64,000 nucleotides of DNA from assembly GCF_030867145.1 (NCBI RefSeq), contig NC_134433.1, positions 14,149,216-14,213,215 of the forward strand, given 5' to 3'. This document shows, piece after piece, positions 32,346-47,300 of this stretch. Position 1 is the first letter of the stretch, and each line of letters starts with the position of its first letter. The notes under the pieces were generated by a model. That model was not told the DNA's origin. It did no database searches and saw only the letters and a program-made list of their open reading frames with translations. The stretch comes from Opisthocomus hoazin (taxonomy: Eukaryota; Chordata; Aves; Opisthocomiformes; Opisthocomidae). A program made the translations under genes and the position numbers.

Positions 32346-35300
32346 GTAACGCGGAGAACGGCGGCTGCGCTGTGCGGCGTTTCCAGCCGTTTGGTTTCGT
32401 GGCCGGGGTTGACCTGGCCGCTCGTGTCCGTGTCCTCCGGCCGTCTCCCGGGGAGCCTCGGGTGTCGGCAGGGCGGCACGCAGGGAGCTGGGTTTCGGTG
32501 TCCGGGCCGGGGGGAACACGGGTCCGGTGCCTGCGCTCTGCTCGCTGCTGCCTGTGCCGTGGGGAGCGGGGCCCCGGGATTCCGGCTGTCTGCCCGGTCC
32601 CGTGTCCGGTCGCTGGCGCGGGAGGAGGAATCCCCATGGAATCACCACCGGCCTTTAGCCGGTAACACGTCCGCGCTTGCGGAAGTGCTTGATAGTTGTT
32701 GTGTTTAATTGTCTCTTAGGCACAAACTAGGAGGAGGGAGCGGGGAAAGCATCTTGGTGTCGCAGCTTCAGCACGGGCTGACACTGGAGTTTGAACACAG
32801 CGATTCACCCCGCCGCCTGCGCCTCGTGCTCAGCGAATTGCTAGCAATTATGAATAAGGTAAATTTCTCCGTATCTGGGCGCTTGCGAATTTTGTGTGGG
32901 TGAAAAGATGCGCTGGGTCGGTTGATGCCCGGTCTGGTGCCGTTTCCGGCGCTGCTGGGGTGCATACATACTCTTCTGCAGTCCTTACCCCCTTCACCCA
33001 GCCTTCACGTCTCAGTCCGATGGAATGGTGGCTGGTGGTTAAACTCCCTCTGAGTCCCGCTGCCCGAAGGGACCCTCTCTTCCTCAGAACAGATGAGGGT
33101 AACCTTTTCTGACATGATGCAGGCTCTGTGTGTTCTGTAGTATGCTGCACTCAAATGTAATGTGATTTTGTGATGCATCAGTGTGAAAATCATGTTTGAA
33201 AATGAAGTTAGAACTTTTCTCTATCCAGTTCTTTACTTCTAGTGCAGTATGATATTTGTCCCCGTATTTCTCTTACCTCCCTCCTCACCACCCCCACTCT
33301 CCCCCTCAAGCATTTTATTTTTCTTTGAATATATCGTGGTTTTAGAATTGTCGGTGAGCTGTTTCTTCTGGAAAGAAGCAATGATACCAGCCGTACTGAA
33401 GTATTTCTGCTAGTAAATATTTTTTATGCTAAACAGTTTTCTTGCCTGTTCTGTGTTTATAGCTGTATGTTTTTGGCAGTTTTTAATGTAATCAGTCTGC
33501 TGAAGCCATAAAAGATTGATTAGACAAATTGCTTCATAAAACCTGTTCAGTGATGATGAATGCTGTCTTGTAGGTGTCAGAATCAAATGGTGAGTTTTTC
33601 CTCAAATCTTCGGAGCTCTTCGAGAGTCCTGTTTATCTGGAGGAGGCAGCAGACGTTCTCTGCATTTTGCAAGCAGGTGTAGTATTCTGTGTTTATAGTG
33701 TGTTCTGCCTTACAAATGTGAAAAAATAACTTCTGGAGCCGTTGTGACTGCCTTAAGGTTGACCTAGGTTTTCTAGCTCTTTGAAAGAGGAATAAATCAC
33801 AGATTGATTTTCCATTTATTGATTTGAGTGTGTTATTGAAACGCCTGTTAAAAGCAAGGTTTTGCTTGTTTCACAGTGAAACACTGACTTTTAAAACTCT
33901 CTTTATCCAGAGTTGCCGTCACTGTTGCCGATAGTTGATGTGGCTGAAGCTTTGTTGCACGTTAAAAATGGAGCCTGGTTCCTCTGCCTTCTGGTGGCCA
34001 ATGTTCCTGATAGCTTTAATGAGGGTTAGTGACAGTTTCTTCTTGTCAAGCTTACTTTTTTTAAAGGTTTGAAATGATTTCCAGCAATATAGTTATTTCT
34101 AGCAATATAGTTATTTCTGGGCTAAACCATGTGTCACGAATGTGTGAACAGGAGAGAGTCTGGCTTATGACACGTCATCTGAATGCCTTTGTACCTGGAG
34201 ATGCTGATAGGCTCCCATTCCCATCATGTTGATTCCCCTTTTGTGCAGCCTGCTCGTGGGCTCATCAGGTGCCCTTTGCAGCTTTCTGTCTGTAGGTCGC
34301 TGTTCCAAAGGCGGGCTTGGGCAGCGAGTGGCTGGGACTGCGAACCTGGCCAGCCTTGCTAATAGTTCTCATCCCTTAGGCTAAGCTGTGTTACGAGGTG
34401 AAAAGTTTGTATTGACAGTGCCTGTTTAGCATCCCTTACCTCGCAGTAAAATTTCAGTCTCCAGGGTTGCCAGATGCACGTTACGTTAGATAGAGTACGA
34501 GTAGTAACTGGATGATGCATAAATCTGTAATGACCCTGTAATTTCTCTGAGGAGAAAGACCATTTCCTTGTTCTGCTTCTAGAGCGTATATCATGAGTTC
34601 TTGCCCAGACAAGATTCGTGTGGCTCAGCTAATAAATCATAATGAGCTGAACAGAACGGCTTGGCTTTGTGCGTTTATGTTTCTGTGGCTTGCTGTTGGA
34701 AAGGACAGATTTACTTACACCTCCTGTTGGATATTTAGTCTGTAGAGGTTTGATTAAGAACGGTGAACGGCAGGATGAGGAAAGTGTTGGAGGACGTCGT
34801 AGAACAGAAGCACTTCGCCACCTGTGTAAAATGAACCCTTCCCAAGCTCTGAGGGTCAGAGGCATGGTGGTAAGTCTCATCTGTCGTGAGAATCATAATT
34901 ATAATCCTCACTGGAGCTTTGAAAACAGATAAGATGATTGAGCCTGAGCATTTTATCTAGGTGGAAGAGTGTCATCTGCCAGGTCTTGGTGTGGCTTTGA
35001 CCTTGGATCACACTAAAAATGAAGCTTCAGATGACGGAGTGAGTGACCTGGTGTGTTTTGTGAGTGGTTTGCTACTTGGAACAAACGCAAAGGTCCGAAC
35101 TTGGTTTGGAACTTTTATTCGAAATGGCCAACAGGTATGAAAATCTTTAAATATTCTGCTTTTTAAAAAATATTCTTACAGCTTGCTGTAACTCCTCTGG
35201 ATGTGGGCACCTGTATTTGTCTGAATGCATATAAATCCTTTTATGTGTCTTGGAGCAACCTTTACAAGGCAATGTCTTCTTGTGGGACTATCAGGTCTAT

Positions 35301-38300
35301 AAATAGCGTCCCTGAAGGCAGCTTTTTGGTTGTTCCTCCGAGAGGTTTTTGGGTAGGTGATTCAATAGGCATGGAAACCAGGGAGTTGTGAGCTCGTAAT
35401 GTTTACCTGATAAATATGTTCATTCTCAGTGTTCACAGTAGGAAGCTGCGTTTTGACTTGCTTAGTTAATTGAGTTAGGTGAAACTTGTGTTTCAACGTA
35501 GTACACTGTTGTGATATGATCATGTGTTGCCTGTTGTCCTGGTACTGAAAATTGCATTTTAAAAAAGTTCCCCCTGTGCTCCTCCTTCGTTTTCTCCCTT
35601 GACTTCATCATTATGGAAGCTCTTATGTAATATGTTGTTTGATGTTTTGAATTTTACATTGTTCCCCTCGTCTTTTAACCTCTTACACAGAGAAAGAGAG
35701 ATAATATCAGTTCTGTGCTTTGGCAAATGAGGAGGCAGCTGCTCCTGGAGCTCATGGGAATCCTTCCCACGGTTCGCAGCACACACATTGTTGAAGAAGC
35801 AGATGTTGATATGGAGCCAAATGTGTCTGTGTATTCAGGACTGAAGGAAGAGCATGTCGTGAAAGCCAGCGCATTGTTACGCCTCTACTGCGCTTTGATG
35901 GGAATTGCTGGGCTGAAGTAATGGAAGTTTTAATGCTCTGTGTTTTTTATTCAGTGTCTGTCCATTTAAACAGAGGTTGAGAGCTTTGGGCACTTTTAGC
36001 ATGAGCTGTCTCTTGATGCCATTGTGTCCTTGAGATGGTCTCGACAGGACTCGCCAGTTTTAGTACTGGGGGAGGCCCCTCTCACGTGCTGAGGGCTGGA
36101 GTCGCCAGTAGTTGGAAGTTTCTTTGTCTTTAGACGGCAACGTTGTGTAGTGCTAAGGTCTGTTTAGGCAGGTATGTTTTTTTAGTTTCCGGTACTGTTC
36201 TCAGCAGAAAAGTTTTTTCATTCTAACGGTAAAGATCCATTTATGAACTTTGCTGATTTTTTTTTTTTAATCTAAAATAATGTAACAAATGTGGTGCTCT
36301 CTTTAATACTGCAAAATCAATTCTACTGACTTGTTTAAAAAAACTGTAGGCCTAAGTGGTTGGAATAGTGTGTAGAAGAGAAAGCAGCTAAAAACTCTGG
36401 CAACATACGCTACATGAATTTTGGATTTATTTTCCTCTGCTTTTACTTTTTAGAGAATGCTAACTTAGTATCTTCGTGCATTGTTAGGGTTAATTTTAAG
36501 TGTTTTATACTAATAGGCAGGATCATATCCTGGGAAAGTTTTCTCACCGTTGGCATCTCTAAACAGAGATTTTTATGTCTTTAAGTTCAAAGAGAATTAC
36601 CAGCTGATCTTGCTACTCATTTATTGACAGAAACTCAATAGGTAGATTAAATAACAGAAAATTTAATCTTTAACCATTGTGATGAGACTGGAAATCTCTT
36701 CACTTTTAAATTGGCAACATGGGTTTTGTTCTTTTTCTCTCCTGTTCAGGCCAACTGATGAAGAAGCTGAGCAGCTGCTGCAGCTGATGACCAGCCGGCC
36801 TCCCGCGACTCCAGCTGGTGTCCGCTTTGTGTCGCTCTCCTTTTGTATGCTTCTGGCCTTCTCCACTCTTGTCAGGTACCTCTCAATGAAGGAGGAGCTT
36901 TGTAAAGATGTTGCTGTTTCAGCACTGTTAAGGCAATGACCTCCCCAGAGCTGCACAATTTTGCTCTCCTAATTCTTTTTACGAATCTCTCTATGTTGGT
37001 CGAAGGGATTTGTCTCGCACTACGAGGAGTATATTGATATTGTACCCTGCTCTCCCTGTTGTTTATAGCAAATCTTTTGAAAGGGGAGCATTGCCATTAG
37101 CTTGGTTTGGAATATTTTTTGAAGGCTAAGGTAGCCCTTAGTAGTTCACTTTTCCGTTGTACAAGTTTATGGCTAAATGATTTAGAGACCCTCTTCAAAA
37201 GAGTAGTAGTGTAGGAGGTGTTTAATGGATGTAGCTTTCTGCTCTGTGCATTCAAGATGGGAAATTGCCTGACAATTGGACAGAAATCTGTGCTGAATAT
37301 CAGTGCTTGTCAGCTGCTTGGCACTAAAGTGAAAGTGACAGTCTCCTGGCGTAAGATTCCTCAAATACTGGCTTTTCTGCTAGTAACTGTCAGTAAAACT
37401 AGCTGTAGTTCGTGGGAGAAGGATCTTTTATGGATTTTCTCTGTGCAGCACCCCGGAACAGGAGCAGCTCATGGTAATGTGGCTTAGTTGGATGATAAAG
37501 GAAGAAGCTTACTTTGAAAGGTGAGAGTGGACTTCTTTTGTTTTCAGTGATTTCAGTAATCTCACGTTGATTTATGTCCTGTTGGAAAATAACTCTTTGT
37601 CTTTGTTACCATTAGCATTTCTGGTGTGTCTGCTTCTTTTGGAGAGATGCTTCTCTTGGTAGCCATGTATTTCCATAGTAATCAGCTCAGTGCTATCATT
37701 GATTTGGTCTGCTCCACCCTGGGAATGAAGGTAAAACCTAATCTGTTTCTAGCACATACATTTCTCTGTTAAAATTAACTTTTTACTGTGTATTTATACT
37801 CTTGAATTTAATTTAGTTTTGATATAAAGAACTTTGGTTTTGCCAATATACCTAAAGCAAACGTGAAGTAAAAAAATAGGTAACTAAATTAGTTCCTCTA
37901 GAAAAGCATTAAACTGTGCATACCTCTTGATAGAGAGGAATGTTGTGATAAAAGTATCTTCAAAAAGTGATGACTTGATGAAATCATTATTTGCAAGAAA
38001 TGAACTTTTTTAGAAGACTAATTGAAGTAGTTTCCAAGATGAGCTGCAAACTTTTAATTTTAAATAGTTTAAACACATGTCTCCATATATAATAATTAAT
38101 TTCTGAAAATTACCAAGGGAGACTTGCCTTGAATTTACTATCGTGAAACAGCATCTCTTCAAATGTAAAAGTTAAATAGGTAGTTTTTAGGATAAGGAAG
38201 ACATAGAGCGGTGAACTCGTGACAGTTGAAAATATTTTTGTTTTACATATAAAGTATAGATGTGAATGTTTTCCTGGTGTCCTCCTGAAGACAAGTTTAA

Positions 38301-41300
38301 AAAGGTTAAAAATTTGTAGAATAAATTGGCAGTACTTACTTATCAGAAAGCTAGAACTTAAAATTACAAGTTCTTTGTTCTTTGTTTCAGATTGTTATTA
38401 AGCCCAGCTCACTCAGCAGAATGAAGACAATCTTCACACAGGAGATTTTCACTGAACAGGTATTTTAAGTCTAGGTATTTTTTTTTTCCTTCCTCTTTTT
38501 ATTTTTTTTCTTTTTTTTCCTTTTCTTTCTTCTTTTTTCTTCTGTACTCCCTTCAGTTTGACCTACAAGAAGAATCCAAGTGTGTTACAGTTTTACACTT
38601 ACTGTTTTAAACTACATAAAAATATTCTTCAGCTTCCAAACAATGAAAAATAAGTAAATGCTGGAAAGAATGTAGCTGTGTGACTTTGTCACCTTGTGCT
38701 TATGCATTGTCATAAGGTGAATATTTGTGGTATTTTTCTTGTTAATTATAACTTTCCTTTAGGTTGTTACGGCCCATGCAGTTCGTGTGCCTGTCACAGG
38801 CAATCTCAGTGCCAACATTACTGGGTTTTTACCTATTCACTGCATTTACCAGCTTTTAAAAAGTCGATCATTCACCAAGCACAAAGTATCCATTAAGGTA
38901 AGACTTTAATGTTATTTTTGTTCGTAGTTTTGAATGTTGACTAGGTTTTGCAGGCTGTTTTTTTGGTTGAATTGTAGGAACAGAACTCTTGATGAATCTT
39001 ATGGCCTGTTACCATGTAATTTAGGAAGGAACTGTGTATGAAGGTAGGGTACCCACTTTTGACTTTGTAATCTGGAGACCACAACTTAGTGAAGTTAAAA
39101 ATTATATAATAAGAAAGTTATCTCTTTCCCCCTGTCTGTGCTTAATAAAATTGTAATCAGAATGGTATTTCCAGCCAGGACAAGTTTTACTAGTGTGCAG
39201 AGCAGGGTCCAGGAGACACAGTTGATGATGACAGGCCCAGTTCAGAACTGGTATTACACTTTCCCAAGTCAAAGCCTCATTCAGTTACATTTTTTGTAAC
39301 TAGTCAAAAGGGTATGGACTTGCAGACAAAAAATTGCCCTCCAGCTTTGAAACTGAATGTGTAATGCAAGTTTTTTTCTAGGACTGGATCTATCGGCAGC
39401 TCTGTGAAACCACCACCCCACTCCATCCTCAGCTGCTTCCTCTTATTGATGTCTACATTAACTCTATTCTTACTCCTGCATCTAAATCCAACCCAGAGGC
39501 CACAAATCAGCCTGTCACGGAACAGGAGATACTGAATGTTTTTCAAGGACTCTCTGGGGTAAACGATTTGTTTGCTTCTTTCGTGTACCTTCATGTGAAC
39601 ATGTGGTTCAGTATTTTGTGTATATGCATGATGCAGATTCTGTAAGTTGCTTCACTTTGTCTTTAATGCCTGTATAGTAAACTACCCCCTACTACAGTGA
39701 TGGTCATGCGTTTCGCAGTCAATCTTGTTACTGCTACTCAGATTTTAGGAGGATTGCTATTTGTCCCTGTTTTGCCCTTTTCCTTGGGAACTCACCAACT
39801 CATGCTGTTAAAAATGCAAAGAAAAGCACTTCATGGATTGAAAAGTGGAGGTGTTTACATAGGATTTGTATAATTTTTATACAAACTTGATCTTGTTAGA
39901 TAAGAAAACTATTTAATGGAAGCACTCTAGCTGGTTTTTAAAGAAGTGTTTTCATTTTGATAGAAGTACAAGAATGGTCACTTGGACACATGTAGAATGA
40001 GTGGCAAGCTTTGATTTGCATTGGGATCCTGGGATTACTTATTATTAGTGTCCCAAGATATTAAAAATACATTTTATGTTTGAATCTCATTAAAAAAAAA
40101 AATTCCCTGCAACTTCTTGGACCTTATATGGGTTGATATTTTTATACGAGGCTTACTGCCTTATCTTTCTTCATATTTGCAGGGAAATCCAAATTTTTAT
40201 TCTCAAGAATCAGGAATGCAACATGACCTTTGTATGTGGTTTTATGTACAGGGAGAAAATACTCGTCTTGCTCAACGATACAGCATCACAACCCAATTGC
40301 TCGTCCTCTACTACGTCCTGTCGTACGAAGAAGCGCTTCTGGCAAACACGAAGATTCTAGGTATATGGGAGTGCATCAGTGGAAAACAGATCAACTGAAA
40401 ACTAGATGCAAAGAGAGGAATTCTTACAATAACCAGAATTCATGTTGCTGTCCGATTCAAGCACAGCATAAAAAGTTTAGGTTCTTGTAATAAATACGGC
40501 ATTGGTGTGGAAATTTGGGAGATAAAGTTTCTGCTACAATTCTGTAGTCCAGTAATTTGTTTTCCAGATTAAAAAAAGGTCGAAGCTGGCCAAAAAGTCA
40601 CCAGAAATGTGTATGACCATCTACTAAATACAGCAATAATTACCAAAGACTTCTTAATTACTTCAGATCTTCCTTTATTTGTGTGTTATCAAACTTGCAC
40701 ATGCATTTCTTTGGGTTGGCAATTTTATAGTTGACCATACTGCATGATCCCTTCTTACCTTTGAAACTGAGACTTTAAGTCAATTCTAAAATAGTGTTAT
40801 GTAGTTTATTGATGGAGTTTAATTTCAATGAAAACATAGTATTTATATCTGGTGGCTGTTTTTACCTGCCCTTTTTAGGGTGCTAAACTTCCGGTATTCA
40901 TCAGTTCTATTTTTTTCATGCTGTTCAAGAGACTGAAATACTATAAAATCAATTGTGGTTCTTCCTGCATTTATTACTTCCACCTGACTACAGGGTGTTG
41001 TGTGTGCCAAGTTTGAATTCCATGTACCAACTGATTACCATTTTTTTGAAGAATAAAAACCTTGAATAAAGAAAGTGCAGATTTGAGCTATGATTCCAAA
41101 ATCAGTTGGACTTGGTCAAAGATAGTATGGAAATCTTGCGAACTAATCTAAATGCCAGGAAAATCTTTAAATAGAAATGTTCACGGAAATGGTTGAGAGC
41201 TTAATTTAATACTTTAGCAGGAGTCAGGTGTGTTGTTTGGGATTTTCTCTATTTTACCTGAATAACATAGAGACAAGTGCTTTACATTTTCTTTATTGGT

Positions 41301-44300
41301 TCTGTTGGGAAAATAACTTTTTCCAGCTGTAACTGTTATGCGTGGTTTCTTGTCCTGTTCCCTTATAGCTGCCATGCAGAAGAAACCGAAGTCTTACTCT
41401 TCAGCATTAATGGATCAGATTCCAATCAAGTACCTCATCCGGCAGGCACAAGGACTGCAGCAGGAGCTGGGAGGTATGTCTGTCTGTGAAAGCCTAATGT
41501 GCACGAAGGAGGAAGGCTAAGCGTGTTTCCAGCTCTGTGGCTGTTGTCTGTTTCATAGATCTGTTCATGGCGTCGGTTTCCTTCCTTTCTCTTTCTTTGA
41601 AAATCTGTCAGGAGTAAGAAGTGAGATTACAGATGTGTTTGAAGACTAGTAGTGAAAGTTTGAGGAAGACAGTTCTTTTTAGAGTAGGTCTTACCTACCT
41701 AGAGTAGGTTTTAGAGTAGGAGTTGCCTCAGAATTTTTAATTATTCTGGACTGAGTTTAGGAGTTACTACGGAGTCCTCCCATGTTTCCAAAAGGTAACT
41801 TTTCCTTTCTGTTGGAATTAGAATATCAGGCTGTAAACCCTCATGCTCAGTGAACTTCTTGGCAGTGATTCAGTTAAGGTCTGTTGTTGAAATGACAGGC
41901 ACAAATACTTTCAAGTGAAAGACATAGCTAACTCAAATCTAAGATGTATACTGTCTTAATACCCCTAAAGGTTTGCATTCTTCACTGTTACGCCTGCTTG
42001 CAACTAACTATCCACACCTCTGCATTGTGGAAGACTGGATCTGTGAGGAGCAGATCACGGGCACTGATGCCTTACTGAGGAGGATGCTTCTTACAAACAT
42101 TGCGAAGAATCACTCTCCCAAACAGCTTCAGGAAGGTAAATAACTTCATGTGAAGTAAGTAGTGTTCTTTACAAATTGGTTGGAATATAGTGGGTTTGGA
42201 AGTGTGTAGCCATTTAATTCAATTGCTCATACTGCATTTGTGTAATGAAAATGTTCTGCTGCCAAGTCAGAAAAAATGCCAGAAGTCCAGTTGTACCAAA
42301 ATCCCATTGTCTTTATTTTACAGCATTTTCCATGCTGCCTGGAAATCATACCCAGCTGATGCAGATCTTAGAACATTTAACACTTCTCTCAGCTGGTGAA
42401 TTGATCCCATATGCAGAAGTATTGACATCAAATATGAATCACTTGCTGAATGCTGGAGTCCCTCGGAGGATTCTTCAGACTGTCAATAAACTCTGGATGG
42501 TTCTTAACACGGTGATGCCAAGAAGGTAGGCTCAAAATACTGTTTATTTTGTTGTTGCAGAGAGGTGGAATCCCACTTTCTGTTTCAAAAACAATGACAC
42601 AGTGCCTTTGTCTGGGAAATTGGAGGTTGTGACTGAAGAGAATGTGTTGGAGTTGCATTCCTTTTTGCTTTGCAGAAATTTTTAATCTTTGCACTTGGAG
42701 GGATGGTACTTCATGTTCTCTGGGGAAAGGAAGTCACCAGTTTGTTTAAAATGTAGACTATGGTTTTATAGCATACATTGTTTATGACAAATTGCTGCTG
42801 AAACATGAGCTCACTTTGGTAAGCATGTGCCTTTTCTGAGGAATTGGATGCTCTGTTGCAGCGAAAACAGTTTGGTTGCTCTAATTCCAGTGAGTGTAAG
42901 TGAACTATATCTTGGTTAACTTCAAGGGCTGCAAATGAACCATGGGTCTTTTGCTGCTTGATAAAAATACAGCTCATTGAGATAAGTGAGTGTCCAGATG
43001 CTTGCGTGAGCCTTATCTCTTACAGATTATCTAATGAAAAACTTGTAAACATGATCTCATTTTAGGTTGTGGGTCATGACTGTTAATGCTCTTCAGCCTT
43101 CAGTAAAAATAGTCCGACAGCAGAAATACACTCAGAAAGATCTGATGATTGATCCTTTGATTGTACTAAGATGCGATCAGAGAGTTCACAGGTGAGCATC
43201 TCCCTCCTTTAGCTTTTATGTTCCATGGTACTTACATTGGTATGTAGTGAATGCTAAACATAAAGGTGTCTCACAGAGAACTCTAAAAGCTTTCAGTACT
43301 TCAAAAGATAGTTTCGAACTAATCATATGAGCTTGTTAAGTTCCATCTTTTTTGTATTCAGCTTGTTGGTCGGAGGGCTGAGCTGCGTGTGCTGTTTCAG
43401 CATGTCATGCTGCCCAGCCGAGTGTCGTCGTGGACAACCTTACACTCAGTTCTATTTTGGAAACTTTGGGATTTGTATGTAGATCGTCCATTTTGGATTT
43501 GTATTTGTGAATTCTTCTAAATAGACATTGCAGCGTGCTTAAAATGGCTGCTGCCACGTGGTGGTGGTGGTGGTTGAGGTTGTGGCTGTAACATCCTTCC
43601 ACTGCCTTTTGTCATCCCTCCTGGGCCTGGAGGTGTTCCATCTGTTGGATAACCATTTCTGCTGGTGCGTGCTTGATGGATATGGCAAAGGTAGATTTGC
43701 TTAATTTCTCAAAAAAGTCTTTTAGCAGTACTTGGAAATTAGTTCCTCTAGATGTCATTGATGATAGAGGAGGATGTGTCATGCTGCTTTATGGCTTTGA
43801 TGCAGTAGAATCGGATGATAATTTTAGTAGTGAAAATGATCATAACCAATAGCAATGGGCCAGCTTTTAAGGAGAATATGAAATAATGCAAACAGTAAGT
43901 CAGAATTTGTAAATTATAACTTTGCTTTTTCATTGTAATGAAGAAAATCGCATCTGTGATTCTGAAGAAGATAGCGATTAATCATTTAAAATGTACTTCA
44001 GCCCCTAGCTTTATTCGTTGTGTATTCTTTTTCACATTTTCTGTCAGTTGTGGTTTCTTTTTCCCATTTTTATTATCTTTTTGTTCATAATAAATGGCTA
44101 GTAGTCAATTTGATTTGTGCTTCATGTTCCTGTTTGTATGCATCTGTCCCTCCTTGCCTTTTAACAATTGAGCTGTGAATCCAGTTTTCATTTGAGTTGC
44201 TACAACTCTGCTAGACTTGAAGTTTCTGTTGATGACATCTTTAATCCTCAGCCTATAGGTTAAATATTTAAATGTACGTCCTTTCAGCCCTGGATGCAAA

Positions 44301-47300
44301 TTGCAAATCCTATGTTTCTAAAACGGTTAGGGAGGTTTATAATGCAGTGTGATTTGAAAACTATCAGCTTAGTATTACAGAAGCAGTTCAGAGCTTGTCT
44401 GCCTTGTTTTTCCCTGTCATTTAGGTCATTATTTTTCTTTCTTTATGTACAGCCAACACTTTTTGGGTTTCCTTTGTTCATCAGAAATTGGTCTCTTCAG
44501 CAGTTACTTGTTTTTGTAGAGTGTACGCATACGTATGTGTGCATGAGAGATGCCGGGCAGCAGAAGTGATTGTGACCTTCAGTGTTTTGCTGCGTTAGGG
44601 AAAACAGCTTTACTGTGAACCAGACTACAATCAAACGACCTTTGAGGAGTGCTTTTAGTTTGTTCATGTTATTACTGTCCTATTGTTCTGCCTACTGAAA
44701 TGCCTGTATTTTATCATGTGTTCCTATATCAGGAGTCCTCCTCTGATGGATATAACTTTGCACATGTTGAATGGATATCTCCTTGCTTCAAAAGCTTACC
44801 TCAATTGTCACCTAAAAGAAACAGCAGAGCAGGACATTAGGCCATCCCAAAACAATGCCATGGGGCCAGAGGCCCCAGAAGTTACAAGGGAAGAATTAAA
44901 AAATGCATTGCTTGCTGCTCAGGTAAGGGGGAAGAAATGGATATTAAATGATGTGAAGAAAGACAATGATAAAACAGAAATACAGAGACAGGAAATTAAA
45001 GAGGAGACCTTTTTACTTCTTTTTTATCGACTTCTGTTACCATGGAAAAGATAATTGCCTCTGTATTCAGGTTGTTAAATATTTTCGGTCTTCTGTTTTC
45101 TAGTCTGAAACATTGTGTTGGTTAGCTGCTTCGATAGTGTACTTTTCTGTTCGTTAGAACAGAGGAGTTTTGCTTACTAGCCCTTTTGCCTTGTTGCTTG
45201 TGTTTTCCAGAAGCTCTTTCTGTACTTAGCTTTGCAGCAGTAAAACACGAATAAATGGGACAGACCTACGCATGATCATTTGATCTATGTTATTTAGAAG
45301 AAGCAGCTAGCATCATAAAGTGTGAGACTGAAGAATGGTGAACTTAGCTTGACATGGTGGGAATTCTTGAGTAATCCTGTTTCCCAGACAGTCTCTTCTT
45401 ACTTCTGTCTGGAAGAATGTCACATACATAGTCCCTATTAGAACATGATTTTTGAGTTAATAGGAAGCTTTATTTTTAAATGAGTAGGGTAGTCTCCTCT
45501 GAATACTGTGAATTACATGGCCATGTGCATTTTTTTTCTGACATGGATGCTTTAAGGGATCATTGGATATTTATTTTGAAATAGTATGAGATTCCTTTGA
45601 AATTACTCTTTTGATCTGTGATTGTGGTGATCTGCTGGATTAAGCTTTTGTTCTTCTTTGAGTCTTGATTCAGATAAAGTGTTGGGGTTTTTTAATGTTC
45701 TTCAAGGATTGTGATTCTTGAACTGAGTTGTTTCTGTTGTACGGGAAAAAAAAATCTATAGCTAGAAATGCTAGCCACCTGACAGTCTTCGATTTCTTAA
45801 ATTGTCATTACTTTGATTTGTTTCATTTCATTGGGGTTTTTTATGCATGTTCTGTTGCGTATTTTCTTCGCAGGACAGTGCTGCTGTGCAGATTCTTCTA
45901 GAGATCTGCTTACCCACAGAAGAAGAGAAAGCCCAAAGCAGCAATATCCATGGTTTGCTAAAGAGTCTTCCTAGTACCACAGGCCCTAAGAGTCCAGAAC
46001 TTGAAGAAGAAGAAGATAGCTTGCTGTGTAATCTTCGAGAGGTCCAGTGTCTGATCTGCTGTCTGCTGCATCAGATGTATATAGCTGATCCCAACATAGT
46101 CAAACTAGTCCATTTCCAGGTATGCTTTGCACTGTTTTAGTTCTTCCTTGGTTTCTCTGGTTAAGAAAGAGACAAACGAAGTGGTCAAAGGATGGTGAAT
46201 GCTGCTGTTGTGTTCCTCAGAAATTATAATGGCCCACTTCTGTGCTTCCCATCTCACCAAACTGGCAGTACCTACATTTCCTCCAGATTTCAGTACTTGG
46301 ACTCCGTGTTGTAGCTGAAAAGGGAGCAGCTGAACTATGCCTGTTCCTCATCGTTAAACCCGTGCTTTGTTTGTGCCTCTGCTGTTTTTTATACCAAAAT
46401 AGTTTGTCCATTCTAGGCCAAGGAAGACGGACCTAATCATCTTACAGTTACTTGTTCCACATCTTCTGTGTGTTACTTTTTTTCTGGCGATGTTTTTAAA
46501 TTATGAATACCCATTATTCAAAAGTAATTCGGCTTCAAATGTAAATGTCTTATCTTTCCTTTTTGTTAGGGCAGTTTACCTCTTTTAGAGTGGAAGGAGA
46601 AAGGTTGCCCCTGCCCCAGCAGCTGTATGTCTTCAAAAAAAGAAGAGAGGAGAGATTAGCAAATTTTTTAACATAAATGTGCTTTTAGTTAAATTGGTCA
46701 TTGCCAGGTGGCTGTCTCTTTTAAAGGAGTTAATTTGCCTTGACCTGGAACTGGTTAAGTGACTAAAAAGGTCATAATGATGCAGTCATGGAATAAGCAA
46801 GTTGGGGGCTATGGTGATGTTTGAAACACAGGGGAAAGAGACCGAAGGAGTGGGTCACTGCAGCCTGGTTTAGTTTGGGGAATGGAGGGAGAGTTCCTAT
46901 GCAAATAATACATTGGGTATTGAGGATGAAGAACTGATTCAGACCCTGGGTTTGTCACCCCGCATGCCTCTTGTCGCCTTGGGATACAGGCCTGTTGCTT
47001 ATAATTCTGAACAAGACATTTACAAGTATATTAGGTCTGTGTTAATGCTTTTTTCAAAACTAATTTCAAATCATAATTGAAGCAGAATTTTTAAAACACC
47101 TTTGACGCAGTGATACATCTGTTTTCTTAATGACGCAGGGTTATCCCTGTGAACTTCTGGCACTGACAGTGGCAGGGATTCCATCGATGCACATCTGTCT
47201 GGATTTCATACCCGAGCTCATTGCCCAGCCTGAACTTGAAAAACAGGTACTGTACAGTCACCGAGTTTGAGAATCACTGTAGATAGTTAACCCTGATGAA

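Noticed and set aside
31795-32637. 280-codon - strand open frame over INTS2 exon 1
   Set aside because: It is the antisense shadow of a CpG island and of INTS2 exon 1; the Arg/Pro/Gly-rich product has no recognisable domain.
38465-38545. Long pyrimidine tract as a structured or coding element
   Set aside because: It is plain T/C-rich low complexity after INTS2 exon 11.
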